Position numbers and translations under genes: made by a program. A model generated the notes under the pieces. That model was not told where the DNA came from. It did not search any database and saw only the letters and a list, made by a program, of their open reading frames with translations. A stretch of DNA of 64,000 nucleotides from Toxoplasma gondii ME49 (lineage: Eukaryota > Apicomplexa > Conoidasida > Eucoccidiorida > Sarcocystidae), in NCBI RefSeq assembly GCF_000006565.2, contig NC_031474.1, positions 2,701,662-2,765,661 on the forward strand. Direction: 5' to 3'. Positions within the stretch are counted from its first letter, which is position 1; every line of letters starts with the position of its first letter. Positions 39,201-50,684 of this stretch are shown one piece after another.

Positions 39201-42200
39201 GAAGCGTGGAAAGCGAGTTGAAACAAGGGAGAGCACGCAACTTACTCCACTTTTCCATTTTGAAATTCGCCAAATTGTAAAACGTGAAATACAGACGCCC
39301 CTCTCTCTCGAAGCCAAACTGTGCCTGCGCCGGTTCCCTTCTGTCCCCTCGTTGTCGTGGAGGAGCTACACTTTTCGACTCTCCTCGCAACGTACGCGCC
39401 ATCCTCTGTCTGAAAACGCGTTCTCCGCCTGTCTGGTCTTATTCACGTTTCTGCAGACTTTCTGCGATTGAAAGGATCATTCTCCCGCGCCATCGAGCCT
39501 CAGAACTTGCGAGTGCAGAGTCGCATATGGTGAGCCGAGAGGCTCGCTTGGGGGAAGGCGTCTCCACGGGCGCGCGTCCGGTTTCTTCTTCCAAGGACTG
39601 CCGAGGGCATCCTCAGGTCGCTGGCGCCCCCAGAAGCGAGGAGGCGTCTTCGCTCCTCGTCTCGGCATTTGTCTCCGACAAGGAGAACGAACAGGAGGCG
39701 GCGGAGAGAGAAGCCACAGGTGGGTCGGGGACCTCGGCGCTGACGGGAGAGAAGGAGGAGAGACAGGAAGAGCGGGCTGAGAGAGACGAGACGAAGCCCG
39801 ATAGGAGCCGAGAGTCAGGGGAGACGAGTCTCGCTCGGTTCCAAGGAGAACACGGAGAGACAGAGGTGAGAAACGAAGAGACAGAAACGAAACACAGAGA
39901 GACAGAGACGAGACACAGAGAGGCACAGGCGACCGCGTCGAAGACAAATCGAGGTCGAGGTGTGGAAGACGAGAGACGGTCGGCATCGGGGTGGCAGTCC
40001 TCTTCGAGAGGCGGAGAGAAGGCGTTCGACGAAGGGCAAGAGGGGCTACAGGGAGACAAGATGTTAGGAAAAGAGGATGCCCTGCTCGCAACTGTGCAAC
40101 TGGAAAAAAATCAAACCTCATCTGAAGAAGCGGAGCGTGATCTAAGGCTCTTCTCCCTCACGGACGAGGCCGGCAGATCCGGCGGCGGGACTGGAGACAC
40201 GGATTCCTTGAAGTTGGCTTGTGCCTTTGGCGCTGAACAGGACGCCAGGAAGGAGAGCTCATTTTCAGGTGAGAGTCACCCAAACGACGGCTCCTCCAGA
40301 GGCCCCGCAGAAGGTCAGCTCGGCAACCGACAGAGAGAATACGCGGTCGTTTCTCCTGAACACGACGAAGCAGTGACTTCTTCCACGTCGCCTGAGGCCT
40401 CTCTGGGTGCAGCTGTCGACGACGCGTTCTCGGGCGTCAGTTCACATGAAGTTGAAGAGTCTGCCGAGCGAGGGACGTTCGAGGCAGAGAGAATCTCCCA
40501 CCCGAGAAGAGCGGTTGTCGGTTTGCCGACAGAGACAGAGAAAAGAGACGAGGGAAGGGAAGAGAGAAGGGCGAGAGCAGAGGAAGAACCCGAGGCGAGA
40601 CGAGACAGCGACAACGACACCCGAGACGAAGAAGCAAAAGAAGGTGACGAAAGAGAATATGCGTTGGACACTCCGTTCTCTCTTTCATATGCGTGCACCA
40701 CATGTGGAGGTCCAGGGTCTGGAGGCGCCGTCGACGCATGTCAGCGGAGACCTTCGTTTCCTTTCTCCTCGCTCTTCGGTCCCAGCGAACCGCCACAGGA
40801 AGAAGACCCGTTTGGGCTTCGATCCACACTGTCGCCGACGCCGCCAGGGTCTCCGACGCGGGCGCCGAGCGACGCCGACGAGCTCGTGTACGTACACCTG
40901 AACCCGGTGACGGGGGAACGCAAGGAGTTTTCGGCAGTCTACTTTCGGAAGTCGAACAAGATTCATTTCAATGGGACGCCCTTCACGAGTGTGCAGACCT
41001 GGGTTCAGTGGATTGAAGCTGGGCAGCTGGCAAGTCCTCATTTTCTCGCTCATTTGCACTGTGGAGACGAAGAGGCGAACGCCGACACCGAGAACGTGGA
41101 GCGCATGCAAGGCGACGAAGGAGGCGGCTCAGCTTGGCTAGAGCACGAACGAAAAGCGAGTTACGCGGCCTTCCTCGGGAACGACGAGGAAGCTCACCTG
41201 CACTTTGAGGAAGGCGACGAAGACGGAAAGGCGGTCGAGGGTTCGTTCTTCTACGACCGGAACAGCGACGCGTACTGCTTCTCGCGCGAGAAGGACGGAG
41301 AGCGCGACTCGAGTTCGAGTGACAGCTCCAGCGACAGTGAGAGCAGCGGTGACGAGGACGAGGGAGAAGAAGACATCTTCGACCTGTACGCGGGACAGAG
41401 GAATCTGAGGAGTGGCGGGGACGCCGAGACGCGTCGCAGTCCGACGGGGAAGGATGAGACGAGAGAGCGTGGAGACAGCTTGGCGGAGGAAGAGGAAGAG
41501 ATGGAGCCCGAGCCTCTGGGAGGAGAAGAGCGACGAGGTACTTGGGCTGCCTCTTTCGGAACTGATCACCTGCAGAGAATTGGAGAGGTCGTTTTCGACA
41601 GACGGGGGGAAACAGCGGACTCGAGAAACTGTGAGCTCAGGGAGGCCAGTGAAGAGCCGGGAGAAAACCTTTCACCGACAAACAGAGCAGGCGTGGGGGG
41701 TTACGGGGCGCATGCAGTTGGGAGCGCTGAAGCCTTGCGCGGCCACAAGGAAAGAAAGGCGGAAGACCAGCACGCTCGTCCTGAAGATGGACATCCAGAA
41801 GGCGACGGAGAGACAAAAGGCGGGGGCGAGACAGCTGTCGAGGCGTTGTTGAGAGAGCGACGAGGGATGGCCGCTGTCGAGACAACCGAAGAGCGAACGT
41901 TTCCAGGGACAGAGGTGGGCTTGGATTATAAGACGAATGCAGAGGAGAAGCGCTCCTCCGGCTGCTGGGGTGCGGAGGAAGAAAAGGGGGAAGAGAAGTC
42001 TCAGGCGTCGCGACAACGCTCTGGCGAAAGTTCACCTTTCCCTGAGCAGGGCGCCTTCCCAGATTTGTGTGTATGGACAGCGGAGGCGCGGGAGACGGAA
42101 AAGCAGGAGGCAGCGTTTGTCTCTTCTCGTTTCGGCAGTTCACCCTCAAGCGACACTGGAGAGCAAGAGACAAGTCAGGGAGGCAGAAGCGTGAGCTACG

Positions 42201-42400
42201 ACCAAGACACCGATCCGTTTTCTATTCCTCTCGTCGACCCTTTTGCGTCGTGGACTGCGTCAGAAAGCGTCGAGAACTCGTCTGGTGGCGGCTGTGGGGG
42301 AGGCGAGGAAGAACGGCGGACTTTGATGATTCAGAAGGGAGAAGGCGCGTCCCCGAACTTCGCTCAAAGCGATGGATGGGCTGTCTTTCCGTCCTCGTAG
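36275..42400 (+). CDS. Large Ser-rich/acidic, mostly disordered protein (two exons)
   Basis: Exon 1 is 36275-38727 and exon 2 is 39457-42400. The donor ACAC/GTACGT and acceptor TTTCTGCAG give matching phases (2 then 1) and a single frame of 1,798 residues. The frame is open upstream to 36161, but 36275 (MPAASDPSCSVIF) is the first ATG. Residues about 40-820 are Ser/Ala/Pro-rich with many SPR and SPSS motifs, plausible phosphosites. A Cys-rich knot at about 540-575 (CCTCCGCSGEC, then CTCSCH) could bind metal. Residues about 850-1290 are Glu/Arg-rich. One globular-looking module occurs at about 1292-1350 (VYVHLNPVTGERKEFSAVYF, TPFTSVQTWVQWIEAG). An acidic Ser/Asp tract (DSSSSDSSSDSESSGDEDEG) follows. 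I do not recognise the family. Two separate genes (36275 and 39527 starts) remain possible. Confidence 0.6.
38539..38557 (+). repeat. Palindrome-family copy (exact core)
   Basis: AGGTGTATGTACACTGGAC, in frame inside exon 1 of the Ser-rich gene (read AGVCTLDK). The CAG/GTGTAT at its left edge resembles a splice donor. Confidence 0.7.
40885..40902 (+). repeat. Palindrome-family copy (exact core)
   Basis: CGTGTACGTACACCTGAA, in frame (LVYVHLN) at the start of the globular-looking module of the Ser-rich/acidic protein. Confidence 0.7.
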
Positions 42401-42485
42401 GAACCGGTCAAGCTCATAGTGAGGGACACCCTGAAATAATGCAGACGAACAGAGAGAACCAGATCCAACTCATGACACCGATGCA

Positions 42486-42504
42486 TGGTGTACATACACC
42501 CGAG
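42486..42504 (+). repeat. Palindrome-family copy (exact core)
   Basis: TGGTGTACATACACCCGAG, about 85 bp downstream of the stop at 42400, in the presumed 3' UTR. Confidence 0.75.
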
Positions 42505-43328
42505 TAGCCCGACTGCTTGCGTGAAAACTTGGGAGAGACAGAGAACGCCCTCCGAACCCAATCTGGTGGCCTGTGTAGAAGGCTCTGCGAGAAGTGTACG
42601 TGCTCGATGTAGACGACAGAGGCTGCAGATTCGAAGACAGTTGGGACACCGTTGTCAGAGCGAGTGAGAGAGAAAAACGTGAGCGGAAGAGAAAGGAGTT
42701 GCCGACGCCGTTGTTGTGGTAGAGCGAAGTTCAAAAAAGGAGTCTTAGGAAAGAAGAGAGCATTGCTCTCTGCTCAGCTCGTGCTGCCTCTCGGAGTGGA
42801 AAGAGCGAAAGAAAAGAAGTAGGAAGTTGAGAGCCAACAGACTACCGAACCTTCAGTGACGTTTCACTGGAAGAAGGGAAGAAACCAATGTCATCTGAGA
42901 AAGTTGCTTTTTGAACCTGCAAAAGGGGCGAGAGAGTTGTGTTGCGAGCAAGAGTGAGAACTAAAAGGCATTTGCTAACTTCTTGCATGTTCGCTTTCCG
43001 ATTTTAAAATTTTATCGGGGACAAGGGGCGTGTACATGCGACCCCCCGCAGCCACTTGAGGAAAAGAGAGAGGAAAATGCCTTCATGCCATCTCTCACTT
43101 CTCTCTATTTTGGATATCCGCTTGTTTCAAAAAGGAGACAAAGAAATCGAAATATCACTGTCGCTTCAAAGTGTTCTTTGCTGTTTTTGTACGCAACACT
43201 GCTTCCTTACAAGTGCGTTTCTTCTTGTCATCATTTGCTTAGAAGATAACTTCCTCCACATCCATCACTTTCACGCATCGAAAAAATCCTCTCTAGCAAA
43301 CATCCCTGTAGATGGAAATGTATTCACG

Positions 43329-43364
43329 TATATATATATATATATATATATGCTTGTAAAGAAA

Positions 43365-43398
<34 letters not shown>
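43329..43398. repeat. (TA)n microsatellites
   Basis: Two TA blocks, 43329-43352 and 43369-43398, in the intergenic region between convergent genes. Confidence 0.9.
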
Positions 43399-43399
<1 letters not shown>

Positions 43400-43546
43400 C
43401 TTAGAGAGAGAGATATCGATATAAAAGTTGTTCTGTAGGACTGAGTGCACGTGAAGAGTATGTGTCTCGTCTCGGCATGCTACCGGGTGCCTACAGTATC
43501 TCCACGGATGTGCTGGTGTACCTGCTTCTCTTTCTTCACACATAAG

Positions 43547-43578
<32 letters not shown>

Positions 43579-43619
43579 TCTATGTGTATGTACGTATGCT
43601 TCTTCTTACGTCCGTCGTA

Positions 43620-43655
<36 letters not shown>
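43547..43655. repeat. (TA)n microsatellites
   Basis: TA blocks at 43547-43575 and 43623-43655 separated by about 47 bp of unique sequence. Confidence 0.9.
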
Positions 43656-43656
<1 letters not shown>

Positions 43657-44476
43657 GTTTATATATGTGTGGTGTTTCCTATGGTCTTCTTATATTTATT
43701 TAAATCTATCTGTATTTCGGCTTATAAATAAAGCTGGTGGCTTTAGAGCCTCTAGAAGATTGAGTCTCTTCTCTGTGAGTGCATGAGCGTTTACGAGGAC
43801 AGACACGCAACTGCATGCGTTCGTGTCTTCCGGGTTCTCCAGTGAGCTTCGGGCGAGGCTGCCGAGACAGAGGAAATCTCGTGTGTCGAGTTGACAGCTA
43901 GTTGGGGGAGGAAACGCGGCGTCGAGGAGAGACGCTTGCTTGTTTTCAGGAGACGCTCCGTGGAAGAAATTGCGAACATCGCCATCCCTCCTTCTGTTCA
44001 GAGGGTCAGGCCATTCGTTCTTTCACAAAGAAACACGACACTGCGAGGTACTGCCTTGCAGGTGAGAAACAGGTCGTCTCCCACGGTGCAGTGAATCAAC
44101 CTGGAGTTTTTTGTTCTACCCCAACAGTTAAGGAGGCTAAATCGACAAGACGCACAAAACGGCCCTCCTTGACTTCTTTCGCAGGTCCACGACTCTGCAT
44201 ATTGTCGTCTACGGAACGAGGGAGTTTCTCCCCTCGTCTCGTACGGCCAAGAAGGAAACGATTGACAGAAAGCGCGCGCGAAATCGTTTCATTCGCATGC
44301 AGACACACTCCGTGATTGCTCCTCGAACCCTCGGCCTGTGGCTCGTGTTTGGACACCGCATCTTGGCAGTTTCCTGCTTCCGATATTTTCGCCTTGGCCC
44401 CCACTGCAGAGCTGGATTCCTGCGTCTCGACGACTCCCCCCTCTCCTTCTGTGAGGAAACGCTTCGGCGACGCTCG

Positions 44477-46732
44477 CTAGAGAGAGACGCCGATGTCGAG
44501 AATCATCGCCACGCCTCCCATGATCCACTTCGCTGAAGGATACTTGGTCCGCAGTTGAGCGTCGAAGATAAAAGTCGCTCCTCGCTGTTGCGTGCGGTAC
44601 ACGGGGCAAATGTACGTCCCGCTGTCTTCCTTCTTGGAGCCCAGTTCGGCCTGCGAGAGAAGCGAGTTCAAAACAGTAGAAAGAAAATTAGATCAGCGAG
44701 ACGCCCTGTGGATGCATGCAGGTATCCATGCATAGGTTACATACACCTGCGAGGCGTCGAAAGCCTTCAGAGCTCTCTGAACAGACACCCGTGGGGCGCG
44801 TGACAGAATGGTGCCACCAGAGCAGTGACTGAAAAAGAGGATTTCGATCTCGTGAGCTGTTGAACGCTCTCTACCGTCACTGCCAAGTCGTGTGAGAAAA
44901 CATAGAAAGCCACCACGTACGGAAATACTGAAATAGCAAGAAACAGGTCAACCGGCATAGATTTGTATATATGTAGATAGACACAAGCACACATACTCAC
45001 ATTTATATATATATATATATATAAATGTGCGTATGTGTGCATATGTCTCTTTTCGAGAGATGTATCGATATATAGATTTATAGGGCGAAGCATTGAGCAG
45101 CGAGTATATGAAGACAGACGTAACTGCCCTGGAGGCAGACGCAGGGCGCGAGCGCTCCAGATGAAGTGAAGGAGAGAGTGCCAAGACAGGAGCGAGGAAA
45201 CGGAAAAAACGAGAGAGAAGGCCATGCATGCTTTTGTGCGTTTCTGCAGCTCCGCTAACGCCACATATGAGAGCTCACTTTGCAGTGGACAACTGGCAAG
45301 GCACAAAACAATTCCTTCGGCCGCGATTCCTCGAGACAGCTGGACGCCATGTCCCACCGTGCGCCGTCTAGGTGGAGACCCGTGACGAAGGCGCCTGAAG
45401 GTAGAGGCAATTGGCGAAGAAAGCGACGAGCGAAGACAGTCGAAGGAAGACGCACAGCGAGGAGAAGCGCGGGGAAGAGAAACAAGGACTTCAGCAGGAA
45501 AAGCGGGAGCGAGGACACAGAAGACGTCGACAGAAAAGAACCTCGAAAAAGACAGGAAGAAGGAAAGGAACACGGAAACGAAGATAGGAAGAAAGATCAG
45601 GATAGACGCAAGCCAAAGAGAGAAGCGAGGACACAGGAAGCTGGCAAGTCAGACGCAACGTCTAAGCAGCCAAAGAGAGAGTAGAATTCGACTCAAAGAA
45701 AAGAACTCGGGGAGGGGAGTGAACAGAGTCTGAAAGTTTTAGTCCTAACGCCAAACGAAGGCTATATGAACCTAACGATGTGTGAGTTGAAGAAGGAACC
45801 GCGATGGCATGGCTTTTAAGAACCAGGCTGAAATTAAGCTTGAAACCACAGGGCAAAGTGCACGTGAATTCTTCATTAGGAGCTCAGGCCTTCCTACAAA
45901 CGTTGAAGTCGATTTTTTAAACTCTGGGACAGAAGTACCAGAATTACGAAGCAGCGGGGATGAAGCAACACAACAGACAGAACCCCAGCAGGAAAAGAAT
46001 AGAGAGGAAACGAACAAAAAACAGAGAAACCCTATTCAGCAAGAAGGAAAGAAAGACGATGCGGACAAAAGAGAAAAAGGGCGTCTAGATCTCCTGACTT
46101 CCCCTTCTGTTCTTTGCACTCACCGTCTCTGGCAGCAGCGTCTACAGAGGAGACGTCCTTCTTTGTCACGGCGGTCACAATGACCAGCTTGTTGAGTTCC
46201 AGCTGATGCTGTTGGGAAGCTACTTCTTTGACTGCGGTCAGAAACGACTGTGGACTGAAGAGCTTGGAGAGATCTACAACTTTCGGGAGCGTCAGAGGCT
46301 CCTTTGTCCACTCCTGCAGGTGCTCGATTCTCTCCTTCAGATTGCCCAGCCACGACCCGAGCGGACGCGTTGACGGGAACGCCAGCTGCAGAGAAAAACG
46401 CATGCCAAGGCGGTCGAGCACACTACATGCTTGCCTGCGACCTGCGCAGACTCAAAGCCACGCACATACACTGTCGCACACACAGCATCTATGAATGTGA
46501 ATGTATGTATCAAGAGAGATACACAGATTGACATAGATATACGTAGACGTGCATGTACTGTATAGGTACATATCTCTACGACGCTTCTGTGGGTTTGACA
46601 AAGCGTGGAAGATGTGGGATGAACAGTGGGAGATAAGGAACTGTGTGTCATTGAGGAACCAACGCTTCACGTGGACTCTATAAACCTCTCCCTCAAGGAG
46701 ACGCGACTAGGCAGCGCACCCTGCATTATAGC

Positions 46733-46766
<34 letters not shown>

Positions 46767-46886
46767 TATATTTATTTATTTAGACCATCCCACAGAGATC
46801 TACATCGACGTATACGATATAGAACATCTATACGGATATTCACACGCATCTACACATGTACAGGGACAGTTAAATGCATAGACATA

Positions 46887-46925
<39 letters not shown>

Positions 46926-49900
46926 TCTATCGTTATTGGTAAACAGCGAAAACGAAACTTTTTTTCATGCTGTCTGCAGCGTCACCCAGCAACATCGATG
47001 GAAGAGAGAGGTCGTGGTTCCTTCTCGCGCAGGTGCGGCAAATTACTTTTGTCCAGCTCGGGGGAACCTTGTCGAGGACGAGATTGGCGGCAAGATCTTC
47101 CATGAGAGAAGACATTGTGAGTTCTCCTTTGAATCCCAGTTCCAGTTCACTCAGAGAGCGAATCATTTCCGTCACCAAGACGTTCATGCACTGGCACTCC
47201 TGCCACAAACACCGGAAGAAAAGCCGTTCTGTCGGATGTCACGGGGGCAGTGTGAACCAGGCACTCCCGTTCTGATATAAGCAGCGGCAGAACCTCAGCA
47301 AATGCCGGCTTTTCAGAGGTACATGGGATGCCCTCTTTCTCCTCGCACGCAACGCGCGGGCCGCGAAGGGCACCACAGAACGTGACATCGGGGAACAAAT
47401 GCTTTCAAGATGTCGATTTGTTTCCAGAGAAGGAGACGAAGGACAGAAGCCACGAGTCAAGGCAGATGCAAGGAAAACAAGAGGAATACGTGGAGTCGGG
47501 TCTCGGTGGTACAGTCATACGACGAGCGCCTTGTGGTATCGCGTCTTCACAGAAGCGTCCAGTGCATTTCGCGCTCACAGGCGAAAACGGATCAGCGCCT
47601 ACTTCAGCAGGCAAAGGAGTCGGCCTGTGCATCCCTTCCTTCATATGGGAAGTGATGTTTCAGGTTCTGTGGAGTGGTAGAAGCAAATCAGAGAAGCGTG
47701 TGTCGTTTCCGACTCGCTCGAATTCTCGCGATGGGCAAAGTGTAGAACAACAGAAGCAAAGAGAAGCGAAAAAACGCGAGAAAGCACACATGCAAAAAAC
47801 GAGAAGAAGCCTCAACACGAATGCAGACGCCACATCCTGGGAAAGAGCCAGGGATGGTGACTGTTCGCGGATCAAGCTCTCCTTGTCAGTGGCGAACGAG
47901 CTGAGGCAAAGGCGTCCTACCTGCAGAAAGACATGCTGATAGGGTCCTTTCTCCTCGTCCGGAATCGCTTGCGAGATTTCCTCGATATCGAATCTAGAAT
48001 CCCCCATCTCCTCCAAGATTTCGTGGCAAACCTGCATCGGAGTTCAACATAAAAGCGCTTCTTCTCTATGGAGAATGTATCAGTGCAGTTTGCAGCGCTC
48101 ACGCGAGAAGCAGCTCCACAGAGGCAGGCATCCGCGTGCAATCGCCTGTCTCGGGGTCTCCATTTCTAAGAGATCAGGTTCAGGTACATCCTCGTTTTCA
48201 GTCCACTACAAGTAGCAGGCGCAGGCGTTACCATGCCGATTCCTTTTCAAGGCTTCATGAGACATGCGGCGGAACTGCGCGTCTGGGGATACACACTTTC
48301 CCCTTGAAGGTTTCGATTCACAAAAACGCGTACTTGCATGTGGTTCGCTCGAGAACTCGTTCTGGCAGACATGCTCACTTTCGTCAACTCTTTCCTGACG
48401 TTAGCCTGTGAAGACTACCGAAAGCGATTTCTGGGTGTGTCGAAGCCACTGGCTACGGTAAAATCCACTAAGACCTAGTCACGAGTTGCAGACGACCGCG
48501 TTCGCTTCACGTGGGCAAGCAGAACTCAACGAGGCTGGTCGATTTTGAGGAGCGCCGCATGCGAAAAAACAATAACTATGCGCGTGAACAGATGTGTGTA
48601 TCTATGTTTCGTGATATGTGTACGTGCCCACTGAGGAAACATATTGGCGAACTGTTTTTCTTGGGAGTGATGTTTCGGCTTCTCAAAGATTTAAGAAAGG
48701 GAGCTACGCCAGACACGCGGATGTGAATTGAGCAAGTATACTTTTTCCTCACTTGTTCGGCATGCATCTGGCCTCCCTGACTGCCGGCCCCCCCCTCCGC
48801 AGAGGCCTTTCTCGGCTGCAGCTGCAGAAGAGTGGCGAACAATTCATTGCACTGCTGAGTACGGTAGCCGATTTCGGCGTTGGGATGGAGCCCAAAGGCC
48901 AAGGGCGTCTCCTGAGGCATTCCCTCGATGCTCTCCAAGTATCTGAAAAGCAAAGAGGAGACACTTTGTGCACAGGAGCAGATGAAGACAAAGATGCGCG
49001 ACGAGAAGAGGATAAAGCAGGCGAGAGAGGAACGAGACCCCCCAAGAGCCCCCTTAGTGAGAGGAACGCACAGATAAAGGAGGAGAATCAGGGTGGACGA
49101 TTACCGTCCGGAGAGAGTCAAGGGACAAACGGCGCGACAACGCACAAAAGCGTTTCGTTGAAACATCGGAGAAGAATCAACGTGAAAAGACGGAGACACA
49201 CTCCACCAGGTCTGTGGGTAGTGAACACCCGGAAGAGACGAATCTCATTTCTCCTGCAAAGACGTGACATATCCCTCACCGTTCGTAGCTCTGAGGCGCA
49301 GGCGTTCTGAAGGAAACTCCGTCGCGGCCCTCGCAAAAAGGAAACAGTTCTGCCTCATCGAGAAGTCGATCCTGAGGAAGAAATGAATCCCTCACTCTGA
49401 AACGGCAAACTGATGTTACCACATGCACACCTTCGCATACTCGCAAACACAAAAGGCCACACACAACAGGAGACCAGAGGGGACATAGAAAGTGAAGGCA
49501 ATCGACCGTTCAGATACAGCATCTTTCAGCGTCTCCAAATCCGAAAAGCAATCTGTCTATATAGATGCACATACACAACTAAGCGATGAAGTGCGTGAGG
49601 TGAAGTGTGTGAACGTGAAACTCCAGGGCACAGAGTTTCTCTCGCTCCAAGAATACAAATATATATATATATATATACATATATATACATATATGTATAT
49701 ATACGGAATTATGTGTATGTATGCAGATCTCGACGGCAAAGAGAGTATGGGCATTTCCGCAGAAACTGAGACCTGCCTAGCCATGTGTCATCAATGTATT
49801 CTGGTTTTGTTGCCAATGTTCGTTTTTCGTTCACGTTTTTCCTCTTTCCTCGTCTATTTCTTCAAAGTGAATGTCGAACCACTGCGTGGTGACTGGATAT

Positions 49901-50639
49901 CGAAGACATGCTCATCAAACGCATGCGTCTCAGCTGGGCGAATCACTCCGCAGATTAGGCTCACTGTCGGGTGCTAGACTAAAGTCCAGCCACTCAACTG
50001 AAAAGTCTCTTCAGCAACTCAGTTTGAACTCCAAGACGTTCTTCTCAGAACCATTATGCATTGTGCGGCAGCGGTTGACATCTTAGAGAAAAGTCCTACG
50101 GATCTGTTGTGGCACTCAATCGATTCTTTATATTTCATTTATCTTGATATTGCCAGGGTGCATCGATATAGCTTTCTTCGGCTTCTACATCAGTGAAAAG
50201 CACTTGGATTTGACGTTCTCACCTGCATGAAGAAGTCCAAGTATGTGTTGCACAGCAATCTGTCGCGGACGTCGATGATGTGACCTCCGTACATGATTTC
50301 GCCGAAAATGTATCGCAGATCATCCCAGGGAACTTTGACGGCGTTCTGAGTCTCCAAATAGTTGAACAGAACGAGTGAGGAGTCGCGCAGATCTCCAATC
50401 GAGAACGGATACGTCATGTTCCACCCCCGAGAGCCGAATTTCTTCCTCTCCAGCATGACCGCGTGGAAAAAGCAGAGCCCGAAGAGAGTGGCCTTGATCT
50501 GCAGCGGCGCATGGAACACACAAAAGAGTCTTCAAGTGAAAAAACAGACAGAATTGGGCGGGTCCACACCAAGAACGCTCTCCCGCTACATCCGCTGCCT
50601 ACTCGTTGTCGTCGCATGTTCCACTATGATACACACATA

Positions 50640-50684
<45 letters not shown>

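Larger units (their letters stand above)
42401..44476. other. Intergenic region between convergent genes
   Basis: It holds the 3' regions of the plus-strand gene ending at 42400 and of the dynein gene ending at 44477. It contains a palindrome-family copy at 42486 and four (TA)n tracts between 43329 and 43655. The open frames here are translations of TA repeats; no gene is seen. Confidence 0.7.
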
